A DNA stretch of 64,000 nt from Erpobdella octoculata (lineage: Eukaryota; Annelida; Clitellata; Hirudinida; Erpobdellidae): NCBI GenBank assembly GCA_963978895.1, contig OZ022245.1:19043414-19107413 (forward strand), given 5' to 3'. Below the pieces are notes generated by a model. The model searched no databases. It saw only the letters and a program-made list of their open reading frames with translations, and was not told the origin of the DNA. A program made the translations under genes and the position numbers. Of this stretch, positions 29,255 through 40,739 are shown one piece after another (the first letter of the stretch is position 1; each line of letters opens with the position of its first letter).

Positions 29255-31133
29255 ATGCCGAATTGCGCTGCTTGTAATTGCTTTAATAGAAAATATAAGG
29301 GAGCAAAACAGTCATTTCATTTGTAAGTACTTAATTAAGTTTTTTTTAGCAAGGTTTATTTGCCGCCTGAGCTATATTTAGCAACACTGTCGTTTGGCTG
29401 AGCAAATAACTAAACTATTAACTATTAACTATGTCAGCCTAGCCTAAATAATTGTGTCCTTAACCTCATTATTGAAAGGTTTAAAAATAGTTTTTGTTTA
29501 CGTTTTAAGTTCGCAAAGATGAAATGTAGAATTTCTGACTTCGTTTCTATTTTAAGTACTTTGAGAATTATCTTGATTTAGTTTCAGTTAGTTTGGGTAG
29601 AGAGAGATCATATTATATTTTATATTCACTAGCTATTAATTTTTCTTGTAAAACCTGACAAAAGTAGACGACTATTGAAATGTTTGTAAGTTGTAAACAT
29701 TGTTTCAATGTCAAAACTGTTTGCTTGTGTCTATATTGAAAAGCAGCAAACATTTTGACTATGATATGATGTGCATTTTTCTACAATGTGTCTTTATCAC
29801 TGAATCATCTCATTTTACTTTTCCCATCAATATAATTATTGTTGCTATCAACATCATTGCAAACAGTTCTCTTTTTTAGTCACCTTATGAATTATAGTTT
29901 ATTCTTATTTTGTTATGGGACAATAAGTGACCGTGATCCTTGAAGAAAAATAACGGTGAATCATAAAAATTCTTAACACCTCAACAACCATTAAATTAGA
30001 AAACTCTTGTTCTTTGGTCATATTGACTAGCAACTTGTAGGTTTAGGCAATGGAGACTAGTAAAATGTGCAATATCTTCCTATTTGCAGGTTTCCCTTCA
30101 CTAAGCCTGAGCTGGGTGGCCAATAGGAATCGTTCAGATTTTAATTGTACAAAGAAGTCTGTGGTTTGCTCAGAACATTTTGAAGAGAATTGCTTCGATA
30201 GAACTGGACAAACAACTCGACTTCGCCATGGTGCTATTCCAACTATTTTTAATTTTCCAGATCGCTGCACTGAGGTATAAAAGCTAAATACATATTTATT
30301 ACTTTACATTACATAGGCTACATGATATAGAAAACTACAATAAAATGTTATTTTTAGATTATGATTACCATGTACATTTTTATTTTTAAAGTGTACTTAT
30401 CTTGTAAAATTATTTTAAAATATTTTATTATTTATTGCTTGATCATTTTGTTATTTTCTCAAGTCGAGAAAACCAGGACCACATGAAGAGCAACCAACAA
30501 CTGGAGTTGCAACTGCAGACCCATACATACCTACAATGTCTTGTGAGGTATAAAAACTAAATACATTTTCATTACTTTACATTAGAGTACCTACATTTAG
30601 AAAACTACGACAAGATGTTATTTTTTCAAGCATGCTTACGTTGTAAAATTTTTAAAAAATCTTTCATGAATTATTGCTTTTGTATATTTTGCTAGTTTTC
30701 CAAGTCAAGAAAACCAAGACCACATGAAGAGCAATCAATAACTGAAGTCGTATCTGCAGAGTCATACATTCCTTCAACGTCATCAGCTGTTTTAATTTCT
30801 AGGGAACACTCGTACAATATTCAAACCACCCCAAAGGCAATGAAAAGACAAATGAATTATATTGTTGATCGAGCTCTGATTATGAAAAAAAAATTGAAAT
30901 CAAGTCAAACACTGGTTCTTAGTGAAGTTGGCATGATCGCTTTCAAATCCTTAGACTTTCACATGTACAAAAGCACACCAGATAACAATCACATTTTTAA
31001 TATAATTAAATGTGTTGCTCATAGCTATGCGACTATTAGATTACATCATTTAGCAAAACAGAAAACTGTAGTTGTTTCGGGTATCAACATTCGTAAAGAT
31101 TTAACTAAACTGATTTTGTTTAAAGGTCAATAA
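29255..31133 (+). pseudogene. THAP-domain protein, multi-exon, with frameshift
   Basis: Exon 1 (29255-29322, donor GTAAGT) gives 'MPNCAACNCFNRKYKGAKQS' then FH. Exon 2 (30090-30274, acceptor TTTGCAG) gives the rest of a C2CH THAP zinc finger: 'SVVCSEHFEENCFDRTGQ' and the signature 'RLRHGAIPTIFNFP'. Near 30113 the frame of the first residues (FPFTKPEL) and that of the rest do not agree, so a small indel breaks the domain. The exon at 30464-30547 is repeated at 30704 onward ('SRKPRPHEEQ'); the second copy continues as a long last exon to 31133 with 'AMKRQMNYIVDRALIMKKKL' and 'TIRLHHLAKQKTVV'. THAP domains bind specific DNA, in P elements the transposon ends. Confidence 0.75.
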
Positions 31134-31697
31134 TTAGACAATGACAATTTATATCTTTCAACTTGTTTTCAATAAGTCATGTTGTGTTTATCTTTGCTCA
31201 TTTCTGTCTTCGGTATTATATCAGTTTATTTAATATATTTTTTAATAAGTAATAACAAGTTTTTTTTTCTCAACCAGATGGGTGCATATGACTTACATTA
31301 CATGTAACAAATAATGTCTATTTCACCTGTTAATTTTTAGTTTGGCATTAAATTATTTAATTCAAATATCATTTCCTTCTCATTTGTAATCTTAAAGCCT
31401 AAAAACTGAATCAAATGAAAAACCTTTACAAATGATAAAAATTAAATGAAATTTTAATATGCTATAGTCTACAATACAATGTAACTTATTCAGCCTAAAC
31501 TAAGTATATTATTCGTTGACCCATTATTATAGACTAGACTTAGCCTTTAGACTATATATATAGTATACACCTAGGTGACACAAAAAATACCGTTAACTTT
31601 GAAAAAATTCTCAAGGAAAATGTCTTTATTTAATTTCTTTATTAACACAACATAACTTACTACTACATTTAACAAACATTTTGATGTTAAAAGTTAC

Positions 31698-32437
31698 GGT
31701 AAAGGTTCCCTTTGACGGCCCGTGCCGAAAAATAATCGTATTATTTTTATTTTGTCACAATAACATAAAAAAACAAATTTAATACCAATTTTAATTTAAA
31801 AAAAAAACATTTATCGTAATTTGAGAGACTTTGAAAACGTAAGTAGTACCCTTTCAAGCCCTATTTACATCGTAGTTGTGAGTGGTGAGGTACGATGATC
31901 GTATGAATGAAATGAATAAAAAATAAATAAAATTAGTTTATAATAAAATTTTATTTATAAAACAAACTATATGTTGTAAATAAAAATTCCATTAAAATTT
32001 TAAAACTCACCGCCCGGTAACTCGGGACGGTTTGCAAGAAGTAAGAAAATTGGAAATTATTAAACTAAGTTAACTTCTTTAAATAAACGAAATTTCAAAT
32101 TTTTAATAAAGAAAAACTAAAAAATAAATGTTAAAAAAAGTAGTTTATTCGAAGCAACGTTGAAATTTGAATATTTGTAAGCGAACATTGTGTATTTGCG
32201 TCGTTTAAACTTTTCCTTCAAATCCTTCGTTTAAACTTTTCCTTAAAACTCAAACGTACATAAATTATAATTACATTATTTATTTTTTTATATGACATTT
32301 TCCCATTTTAAATAAATTACTTATACTAATTATCATAATTTTTAAACTAGTGTTTACTTTTAATCGTGTTTATAGTTAATTATAGCCGAGAATTTTGTAT
32401 TAATCCGCCACACGGGCCGTCAAAGGGAACCTTTACC
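31698..32437. mobile_element. 740-bp MITE with 27-bp TIRs and 8-bp TSD
   Basis: The ends are perfect inverted repeats of 27 bp beginning GGTAAAGGTTCCCTTTGACG. Direct flanks are AAAGTTAC (31690-31697, 32438-32445). The inverted P-like copy at 33200 has an uninterrupted version of this site. No coding capacity. Sequence inside both ends is shared with the larger element at 43501-47040. An 8-bp TSD fits hAT, P or Merlin-like families; I do not assign it. Confidence 0.88.
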
Positions 32438-32830
32438 AAAGTTACTATACTAAATAGACTCAAAACTTTTCGAGTCATACAGTTTCTTGTACTTGCTAAA
32501 CTAGCTAGCTAAACCATAGCGGAGCGATTTTCTTGCGGTGATCTGCAGCGCGTTTCATCTGTGTGACTGCCAAATCTTTTGCATGTGTTACCGAATAACT
32601 ATCATAATGACCGTAGTAAAAAAATGTTAAAAATACCGAATAACAAATTTTATTTTCAAGTAAAATAGTTTAATTTAATTAAAACCCCCTAATTGTTCGT
32701 ATATCATGCGACGACCGACGTAAACACGACGGCTGGATTGGTAACATGGCGGCAAACTGGCGACAACATTTCTATTGAAATAATGGGCTAAGCGCAATCC
32801 AGTTATATTATAGAGATCAGTGGTACCTAC

Positions 32831-34263
32831 TGATCTCTATAACTGGATTGCGCTTAGCCCATTATTGCAATAGAAATGTTGTCGCCAGTCTGCCGCCATT
32901 TTACCACTCTCAATTACCAATGCAGCCGTCGTGTTTACGTCGGTCGTCGCATGATATACGAACAATTAACTGGTTTTAATTAAATTTAATTATTTTACTT
33001 GAAAATAAAAATTTTTATTTTGTTATTGGTATTTTTAACATTTTTTTACTACGGTCAATATGATAGTTATTCGGATTCGGTAACACACAGATGAAATGCT
33101 TCGCAGATCACCGCAACCAAATCGCCCCGCTTTGGTTTAGCAAGTGCAGAATAGGTTGTACAAGAAAATGTATTACTCTAAAAGTTTTGAGTCTATTTAG
33201 TAATTTTTAACATCAAAATGTATGTTATGTAAAATGTAGTAGGAAGTTATGTTGCCTATATAAAGAAATGTAATAATCACATTTTCTTTGAGCATTTGTT
33301 CAAAGTAAACGGTATCTTGTGTGTTACCTAGGTCTATAATTCTATAACAATGGGTCAGCGAATAATATATTTAGTTTAGGCTGAATAAGTTACATGTAAA
33401 CTATAACATATTCAAATTTCATTTAATTTTTATCATTCGTAAAGGTGTTTAATTTGATTCAGGCTTTGATGTAATTTAACGTGCAACGCAGCACATCCGC
33501 GCCGCAGCTAATTGCCATTACGTTGTTTTATTTTATTTGTATTCTTTAAATATTAATTGATTTATATACAAACCAATGACGAGGTTTTTATAGCAATGAG
33601 CTGCATGTGATATGATGAGAAGGTTCTTGCCATTCCCGGCTCTCTAAAACTAAGACAAAGGCGTATTCTATTCCCACAAACCCATTTTTTGGAGGCTTTA
33701 ACAAGGCTGAACTGATGTTGTGATTCATGATCTTAAAATCGAAATATCTTTGTGAAAATAAATTGTACGATTGAACGGTTGTTTGCATATTATGTTCTCT
33801 GTTGAAATTGTCTTTAAAAATGTATCAATTAATTTTTTTTTAATTTTTGTGCTACTGCTTTCCTAGCATTCAACGAAGTTAGAAACGAAGTCAAAAATTC
33901 TACATTTCATCTTTGCGAAATTAAAACTTATTTTTAACAAAAACTATTTTCTAAACCTTTCAACATGAGTTTGAGGCTCACATTAAATTATTTATGCAGT
34001 AATAAGGTTGCTCAGCCAAACGCCTTACGACAGTGTTGCTAAATATAGCCCTGGCGGCAAATAAACTTTGCTGAAAAACTGCAATAATTAAGTATTTACA
34101 AATAAAATGACTGTTTTGCTCCCTTATATTGTTTATTTAAGCAATTACTAGCAGCGAAATTCGGTATTTTTACACTTAAAAAAATATTCCGTCAATAGCT
34201 TCAGGTAGGTAGGCGTGGGCTAAAAGTTCCAAAATGGCGACTCCCAGGCAGGGCTAAGCGCAA
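32831..34263 (-). mobile_element. Second P-like copy, inverted and internally rearranged
   Basis: Reading from 32831 inward, the sequence is the reverse complement of the end of the first copy (GATCTCTATAACTGGATTGC ... ACATGGCGG-like, ... AGTAAGTTATTCAGCC). From about 33840 to 34263 it mirrors the start of the first copy, including a decayed THAP exon 1 near 34110-34180 (stops, no ATG). The THAP exons 2-4 are deleted and unrelated sequence is present at 33430-33800. Its last TIR is split: GCTAAGCGCAA at 34253-34263, then TCCAGTTATATTATAGAGAT at 38711-38730, because a Helitron landed in it. Confidence 0.85.
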
Positions 34264-35457
34264 TCTATATATATAAAAGAACATGTCCTGACTGACTGAC
34301 TGACTGACTGACTGACTGACAGATGACTGACTGATAATCAACGCCGAGCTCAAACGCCTCGTCCTAGGAACGTGAAATTTGGAACTTATATTACTTTTAT
34401 AGCGTTAACATCCGCTAAGAAAGGATTTTTAAAAATTTTGCTCCTGAGGGGAAAAAACTAGAAAACAAACTTTTTTCTAAAACAATGTATATCTCGAAAA
34501 CCAAAAATGAGGAGATTTTGAAATTTGGTATATAGATTCTTTTTGAAAAATAAAAAGATAGGTGTTTCACCATTTTTTGAAAATTCGGTTTCCCGGACCT
34601 CAAATGTGGGTTGGAAAATTGGGTTATTTGGTTTTTAAAGTAGCTTTTACTCAAAAACTGTTAATGCTACATGAGTAAAAATTAGTATTTAGTTTCTACT
34701 CCAAAAATAATGAAATACGTGTTTTAGCATTTTTTGAAAATTTGGTTTCCAGGATTTCAAATGTGGGGTGGAAAATAGGGCTAATTGTCTTTTATAGTAA
34801 CTGCTACTCAAAAACAGTAAATACCACAGATGTAAAAATTATTATTTAGTTTCTTTTCTAAAAATAAAGATATACGTGTTTCACCATTTTTTACAAATTT
34901 GGTTTCCCGGACCTCAAATGTGGGTTGGAAAATTGGGTTATTTGGTTTTTAAAGTAGCTTCTACTCAAAAACTGTTAATGCTACAAAAGTAAAAATTAGT
35001 ATTTAGTTTCTACTCTAAAAATAATGATATACGGGTTTCACAATTTTTTGAAAATTTGGTTTCCAGGGCTGCCATTCAAGAAAAATCCTAAAATTTATCT
35101 TAAGATTATCCTAAGATTTATCCTAAGATAGAAAGTTAGGATATCCTAAGATATATCTTATCTTAGGATATGTCGTATTCTCGAAAGGTATCTTAGGATA
35201 TCCTAAGTGTAAGACTGTCCTAAGACCGCATATTTATCTTAAGACAATCCTAACCCGAGCAGCCAATGAAAAAGCGCGTTTCATGTGTAAAGCAAGCCAA
35301 GGTTGATTTATATATTTATATAGTACAAAAAATCTGCAATCAGACGTACGAGTGATAATACGAGAACTTTAATGTAAACAAAGATTTTTGATTGTTAATA
35401 GCCTTTCTTTCACTTTTTTGTTTAAGAGATTTTGTATTTTTTCATATTTTTACTCTA

Positions 35458-36170
35458 ATGGAAACGTCTGAAACGCGCGACGTTAAACGCAGACCCAACT
35501 TTTCGAGCGATGAACTTGAAGTACTTACAAGTGAAGTACGTCTTCGTTCAAAAGTGTTAATGGGCAAGTTTGCGGGTCCGGCAGCAGCACTGACTAGAAA
35601 GACGGCATGGAACACCATTGCTAATCAAGTGTCAGCAGTTGGCATCAAGCGAACTGCTGACGAAGTTCAGAAAAAGTGGACCACCATGAAATCAGCTTCT
35701 AAAAAGAAATCGGCTGAAATCAACGCTTCCAGGCGAAGAACAGGGGGTGGGCCATCTGAAGGAGGCGAGCTAAATACAGTAGACGAAAGAGTACTGTCAA
35801 TTATTGGACCGTCTTCCGTCAATTGCTTTCAAGGCTTGTCCAATTGCTGCTTCCAAGGCTTTTTCCAATGCCACGCTGCGAGGAGCAACAGCCTCTGCCA
35901 GCTCACTGCACCTACCCAGCCAACAGAAGCAAATGCGCACAACTGCAGCAAGCTACATGAAGTCCTCTGTTGATCTGCAGAGTTGACTTGGGGACACTTT
36001 GCAGCAGCTGTTAGCAGTTGAGCATGAACGACTGGCTGTGGAAGGCGAACGGTTGGCAGTCGAGCGCGAGCGTCTGGACGTTGAGAAGAGCCAGCTGAAC
36101 GTTAACATTGCTCGCTACAACTTGAAGCTGGGAGTAGTGAGTGAGCTTGTTGTTCCTCAAAAGCAGTGAC
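35458..36170 (+). pseudogene. Myb/SANT-like accessory protein of the Harbinger element, frameshifted
   Basis: From ATG 35458: 'RRPNFSSDELEVLTSEVRLR', 'TRKTAWNTIANQVSAVGIKR', 'TADEVQKKWTTMKSASKKKS', a trihelix/Myb_DNA-bind_5-type domain, residues about 10-90. Around 35818 the frame is lost (the listed ORF drifts into a Cys-rich tail, stop 35973), while the neighbouring frame continues with 'IAFKACPIAASKAFSNATLR'. After a stop at 35987, a heptad-rich tail follows ('LAVEGERLAVERERLDVEKS'). In Harbinger elements this partner brings the transposase into the nucleus and to the ends. At least two lesions, so inactive here. An upstream ATG at 35392 adds a hydrophobic stretch unlikely to be real. Confidence 0.8.
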
Positions 36171-36543
36171 AATGTGTTCAATATGTTACGTTTGTGTTGT
36201 TTTTGTGTTACAATTACTGTGACAATTGTACTTGGATTGAAATTTTATAGTGCATAATAATTGTCAGCTCCACTTTATTAGCAATTTGTCACTGTGAATT
36301 CTAATATTTTGTGTGTTGAATGTTGTCATAGGTAAGATATTGTTTATATGATCAAAAGCTCTCATTTAATAAAACTTTGTTAAACAATATGTTTTATTGA
36401 GTGTCTGTAAACCAACTAATACAATATCATATTAATAGCTCATAAATACTCATTCGCAGTCTGTGTTACGCATCAAATATCAGTTACTTTAATACAAATG
36501 TGACAATATATTTTAGGATGATAATAAGCCTAGCTGTTCCACT

Positions 36544-37718
36544 TCAGCCAAAATACTGCTGAATCAGATCACGACGAACTTGAATAGCTAACTGTCCTTG
36601 CTGGCCGTTGCCTGCTTCCTCCCCATCTTGTTGATCATCGCTGTCATCGTCTCGCACCAGATTGTCATCCACAGGGATGCCTCGCAGCCTTGAAATGTTG
36701 TGTAGCACAGCACAAGCTACAACTATCTTACACACTTTTTTCGCAGTATAGAGCAGAGTTCCGCCACTTTTGTCCAAGCACCTGAAGCGAGATTTTAGCA
36801 CACCAAACAGACGCTCAATGGCGTTCCTCGTTCTCGCATGAGCTCGGTTATAATTTGCCTCTGCTGCAGTCAATGCATGTCCCGTCACGGGAGTCATCAA
36901 CCAAGGTTCCAAAGGATATCCAGAGTCGCCTAAAGATAATACAAACAAGTGTTAAGCTCTCTATTTTTATAACCTTGGGATTATTTTACGTTGAATCATT
37001 AAAGTGAGTGAAAATTGAGTTACTGATAGTGAGAGCAGGAAAATTTTGCCTAATGCCATAAATAAACAATTTTTTTACCTAAAAGCCATGCGTTTTTGAC
37101 GATCCCTGTCTCCATGACAGTTTTCAGTCCTGACATTCGCCAGATGAAAGAATCATGAGAACTTCCTGGCCATTTTGCTACCACATCACGAATAATCAAG
37201 TTGTTATCGCAAACCATTTGAACATTCACACTGTGATAGCCTTTGCGATTGACAAACGCCGGCTCTTCGTCGGAGAAAGGCGCCTTGATCGTGATGTGAG
37301 ATCCATCAATGCAACCGATGACGTTTGGCAAACCAGCAACTTGGCTAAATCCGAGCTTGATGTCTCGTATTTCAGCTTCATTCATTGGAAACCGAATGAA
37401 TGTCGGAGCCAGTGCACATAACGCGTCGGTGACACCGTGAATTGATCGACTAACCGATGGCTGCGTAACTCCATAAGTAGTGGAAATTGCCCATTGAAAA
37501 CTGCCAGAAGCATAGAAAGTCAGCGCAATCAGAAGTTGTGTGGTTGTGTCTAATGATGCAGAGCGCTTTGTGTCACGAAATACTTGTTCTTCTATCAACG
37601 ATTTTATATATTCTATAGCCTGACGATCAAATCGCGTATATTGAACTAACACTACATCTGAAAGGTTTTCTAACAAAATGCGATCTTTAAAAATGCGTGG
37701 AACTGCAATAAAGTTCAT
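36544..37718 (-). CDS. Harbinger DDE transposase (HARBI1-like), two exons
   Basis: Exon 1 (37079-37718) starts at ATG 37716-37718 and ends at a GT donor; exon 2 (36544-36929) follows a TTATCTTTAG acceptor. The phase fits, joining ...WLLG and DSGYPL. Total about 340 aa, the normal length for HARBI1-type proteins. Catalytic residues: D in 'GCIDGSHITI', D in 'WPGSSHDSFIW', E in 'NAIERLFGVLKSRF'. The N-terminal helix-turn-helix-like region includes 'TYGVTQPSVSRSIHGVTDAL'. Both exons are open, without frameshift, so the transposase might still be functional even though its Myb-like partner is broken. The acidic stretch near the C-terminus (DDDSDDQQDGEE) is usual for the family. Confidence 0.92.
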
Positions 37719-38710
37719 TTCTGTCAGTTAATCGTACTCTTCCAACTATCTTAAGATTGGGTACAGGACATCTTAAGATTTTAGTGAAATTAAGATAAAA
37801 TAAATCTTAAGATTATCTTAAGATTTTTCGAGAATTGACGCTTCGTCCTAAGATTATCTTAAGACAATCTTAGGATAATCTTAAGCTAAGATATGTCCTA
37901 AGATTTTTCTTGAATGTGGCCGCAGGACTTCAAATGTGGGGTGGAAAATAGGGTTATTTGGTTTTTAAAGTAACTGCTACTCAACAACTGTAATTGCCAC
38001 AGATGTAAAAATTAATACTTAGTATCTACTCAAAAAAAAAGATATACGTGTTTCATCATTTTTTGGGTTATTTGGTTTTTAAAGTAGCTGCTACTCAAAA
38101 ACTCTTAATGCTACAGAAGTAAAAATTAGTATTTAGTTTCTACTCCAAAAATAATTAAATACGTGTTTTAGCATTTTTTGAAAATTTGGTTTCCAAGACC
38201 TCAAATGTGGGGTGGAAATAAGGGTTATTTGATTTCAAAATAACTGCTACTCACAAACTGTAAGTGCTACAAATGTAAAAATTAGTATTTTGAAATTTTG
38301 TGCCGGTTAAAAGTAGCTAAGTCCAATTTATCATCGGCCGGGCCAAGCCGTTATTTTAGAGTCTTCACACGGGCCAGGCCAAACCTTAAATCAAAGTGGG
38401 ACGGGCCGAGGCTTTTCACCAAGTATATAGATATTTTAGTGATTTTAGGGTCTTCAGTTTGGCCGGGCCAAACCTGAGGTCAAGGTGGGACGGGCCGAAG
38501 TTTTTCATCAAGTATATAGAACTTCTTGGCCTGTAAAAATGGGCCGGGCCTAATTCAGACGGGCTGTGCCGGGCCAGAAGTTTGGGTTTTTAAAACGGGC
38601 TGGGCTAATTTGTCGACGGGCCGAGCCGAGACCTAACAAAATGATCTCTACGGATGCACGGTTCAAACTCTCTAATTTCATGCGAGCGAAGCCGCTACGG
38701 GCACTGCTAG

Positions 38711-38735
38711 TCCAGTTATATTATAGAGATCAGTG
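38711..38735 (-). mobile_element. Displaced TIR end of the inverted P-like copy
   Basis: TCCAGTTATATTATAGAGAT then CAGTG completes the P-like TIR interrupted at 34263. It is immediately followed by GGGGTACCC and the AT array. Confidence 0.85.
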
Positions 38736-38745
38736 GGGGTACCCT

Positions 38746-39389
<644 letters not shown>

Positions 39390-39740
39390 ACACATCTGCT
39401 GTTCGTGGTACTTCCGTTGGAAAGCTAAATAGTCGAATGCCACATTGACAGAGAGGCCACATGCCGGAGTTGATGTTCTGTAACGTTGTGAGGATTCCAT
39501 ATATCCACAGATAAATAGGTACGCTGCTCTAAAACTCTTTATCACGTTGCCTCATTCATCCGCGACAGCCGAGAGATCCTTTTCAACTTTGCGCAGACTT
39601 AAATCTTATCTATGCACCACAATGGGCCAGACAAAACTGAATGGGCTTGCCCATATGACCATCAATCGCGACCTTCACATTAGATAATGAAAAAGCCGTC
39701 ATCGACATTTTTCGCAGAAAAAACGTCGGCTTAATTTGAT
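39390..39740 (+). pseudogene. hAT transposase C-terminal (dimerisation) remnant
   Basis: Plus-strand blocks in shifting frames: 'SIYPQINRYAALKLFITLPH', 'SSATAERSFSTLRRLKSYLC', 'TTMGQTKLNGLAHMTINRDL', and 'NEKAVIDIFRRKN'. 'S.ATAERSFS.LRR.K..LR.TM...RLNGLA.....RD' is the hAT dimerisation motif. Upstream parts contain stops. Confidence 0.85.
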
Positions 39741-39939
39741 ATTTCAATAAACTTTTTAAATTTAAATGTCTTATGGTTTGTTGCTACTAATTATTACTAA
39801 AACTATCGTTAACCCTTGACTTTTGTAGATCGTAAACATGAGCGCCTGCATAAGGGCAAAGGAGGCCCTTACCCACCCCTTGGATTTATTGATTAAATTT
39901 TTTACACGAACATTTTATAATTAAAACATTTATAATTAA

Positions 39940-40440
39940 CTAGCGGGGTTACCCGGCGTTGCCCGGGGTTTTTAGAGGTTTTTCTAATGTTTGTCTCTCT
40001 CGCTCCCGTTTCCTTCTCAAATTTCCCGTTTTCGTCGCGTTCCCGGTCGCTTTTCCGCTCTCGGTCGTTTTCCAGCTCCCGGTCGCTTTCCCGCTCAGAA
40101 GTTTTGTTATCGATTTTCTCTCTTGCTCGCGTTTCCTTCCAAGCTTGCTCTCCCGATTCCAGTCGCTTTCCGCGTTCCCGGTCGCTTTCCGCGTTCCCGG
40201 TCGCTTTCCCGTTCCCGGTCGCTTTCCCGTTCCCGGTCGCTTTCCCGTTCCCGGTCGCTTTCCCGTTCCCGATCGCTTTCCCGTTCCCGCTCACGCTTGC
40301 TCTCCCTGTTCCCGGTCATGCTTGCTCTCCCATTCCCGGTCAGGGTTGCTCTCCCGTTCCCGTTCCCGTTCACGCTCATTTTCTCTTTTCCATTCTTTCA
40401 TAACTTCTGTTAGCCTATAAAACGTAAAATAGATTTGCTA
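39940..40440 (-). mobile_element. Helitron family A copy, 3' end plus repeat body
   Basis: Minus-oriented: CTAG at 39940-39943, then CGGGGTTACCCGGCGTTGCC (the hairpin), then an array of GCTTTCCCGTTCCCGGTC 18-bp repeats (about 40165-40290). The frames full of Ser-Arg repeats arise from this array and are not genes. Confidence 0.75.
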
Positions 40441-40442
40441 AG

Positions 40443-40739
40443 ACTATAAATATATATGAATGTTTGTGGGTTAGTTTGTCTATTATAGAAACGGGAAAGC
40501 GACCCGGAACGGACAGCGAGCGGGAACGGAAAAGCAAGCGTGAGCGGGAATGGGAGAGCAAACGTGAGCGCGAACGGGACAGCGACCAAGAACGGGAAAA
40601 CGACCTGGAGCGGGAAAGCGACCGGGAGCGGGAAAGCGAGCAGGAGTGGGAAAGCAGGTGGGAAAGGAAACGGGAGAGAAAGAGACAAACATTAGAAAAA
40701 CTTCTAAAAAACCCGGGCAACGCCGGGTATCTCCGCTAG
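40443..40739 (+). mobile_element. Helitron family A copy, short complete-looking
   Basis: Plus-oriented: starts around CTATAAATATATATGAATGT, body of GGGAAAGCGACCGGGA-like repeats, 3' hairpin CCCGGGCAACGCCGGG then TATCTCCG and CTAG at 40736-40739, followed by T. It lies head-to-head with the preceding copy. Confidence 0.7.

Larger units (their letters stand above)
29136..32822 (+). mobile_element. P-like DNA transposon with THAP gene, 35-bp TIRs and 8-bp TSD
   Basis: Perfect 35-bp terminal inverted repeats begin CACTGATCTCTATAATATAA. Direct 8-bp flanks are GTACCTAC (29128-29135 and 32823-32830). The interior encodes a THAP-domain protein in several exons. THAP, an 8-bp TSD and CA-starting TIRs together point to the P superfamily. 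No complete P transposase catalytic domain is recognised, so this may be a deleted copy. A 740-bp MITE (31698-32437) is nested inside, and a second, inverted copy follows directly at 32831. Confidence 0.8.
35067..37922. mobile_element. PIF/Harbinger transposon with both genes
   Basis: The inverted ends share CATTCAAGAAAAATC (left GGCTGCCATTCAAGAAAAAT, right reverse complement CGGCCACATTCAAGAAAAAT). Both ends are packed with short repeats of ATCTTAAGATTATCCTAAG. Flanking CAG trinucleotides (35064-35066, 37923-37925) are a 3-bp TSD. Removing the element plus one CAG restores the Helitron-B repeat GGTTTCCAGGACTTCAAATG. A CWG TSD rather than TWA has been reported for some Harbinger families. It encodes a Myb/SANT-like protein (plus strand) and a DDE transposase (minus strand), the standard two-gene layout, divergent from the two ends. 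Confidence 0.9.
34264..38710 (+). mobile_element. Helitron family B, 4.4 kb, carrying a Harbinger element
   Basis: The 5' terminus TCTATATATATAAAAGAACA is followed by (GACT)n. The 3' end has the small hairpin AGCGAAGCCGCT, then ACGGGCACTGCTAG at 38697-38710. The flanks are A (34263) and T (38711): an AT target without duplication, as Helitrons do. Joining the flanks recreates the P-like TIR exactly. The interior is a satellite-like array of roughly 150-bp units (AACTGTTAATGCTAC..., GGTTTCCxGGACxTCAAATGTGGG, ...) and a GGCCGGGCC-rich 3' part. A second, shorter copy lies at 48596-50367. No Rep/helicase of its own. A 2,856-bp Harbinger is nested inside. Confidence 0.88.

Noticed and set aside
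36544..37718. HARBI1 host gene (domesticated) instead of a transposon
   Set aside because: TIRs, CAG duplications and the adjacent Myb-like gene show an ordinary Harbinger element inserted in a Helitron.
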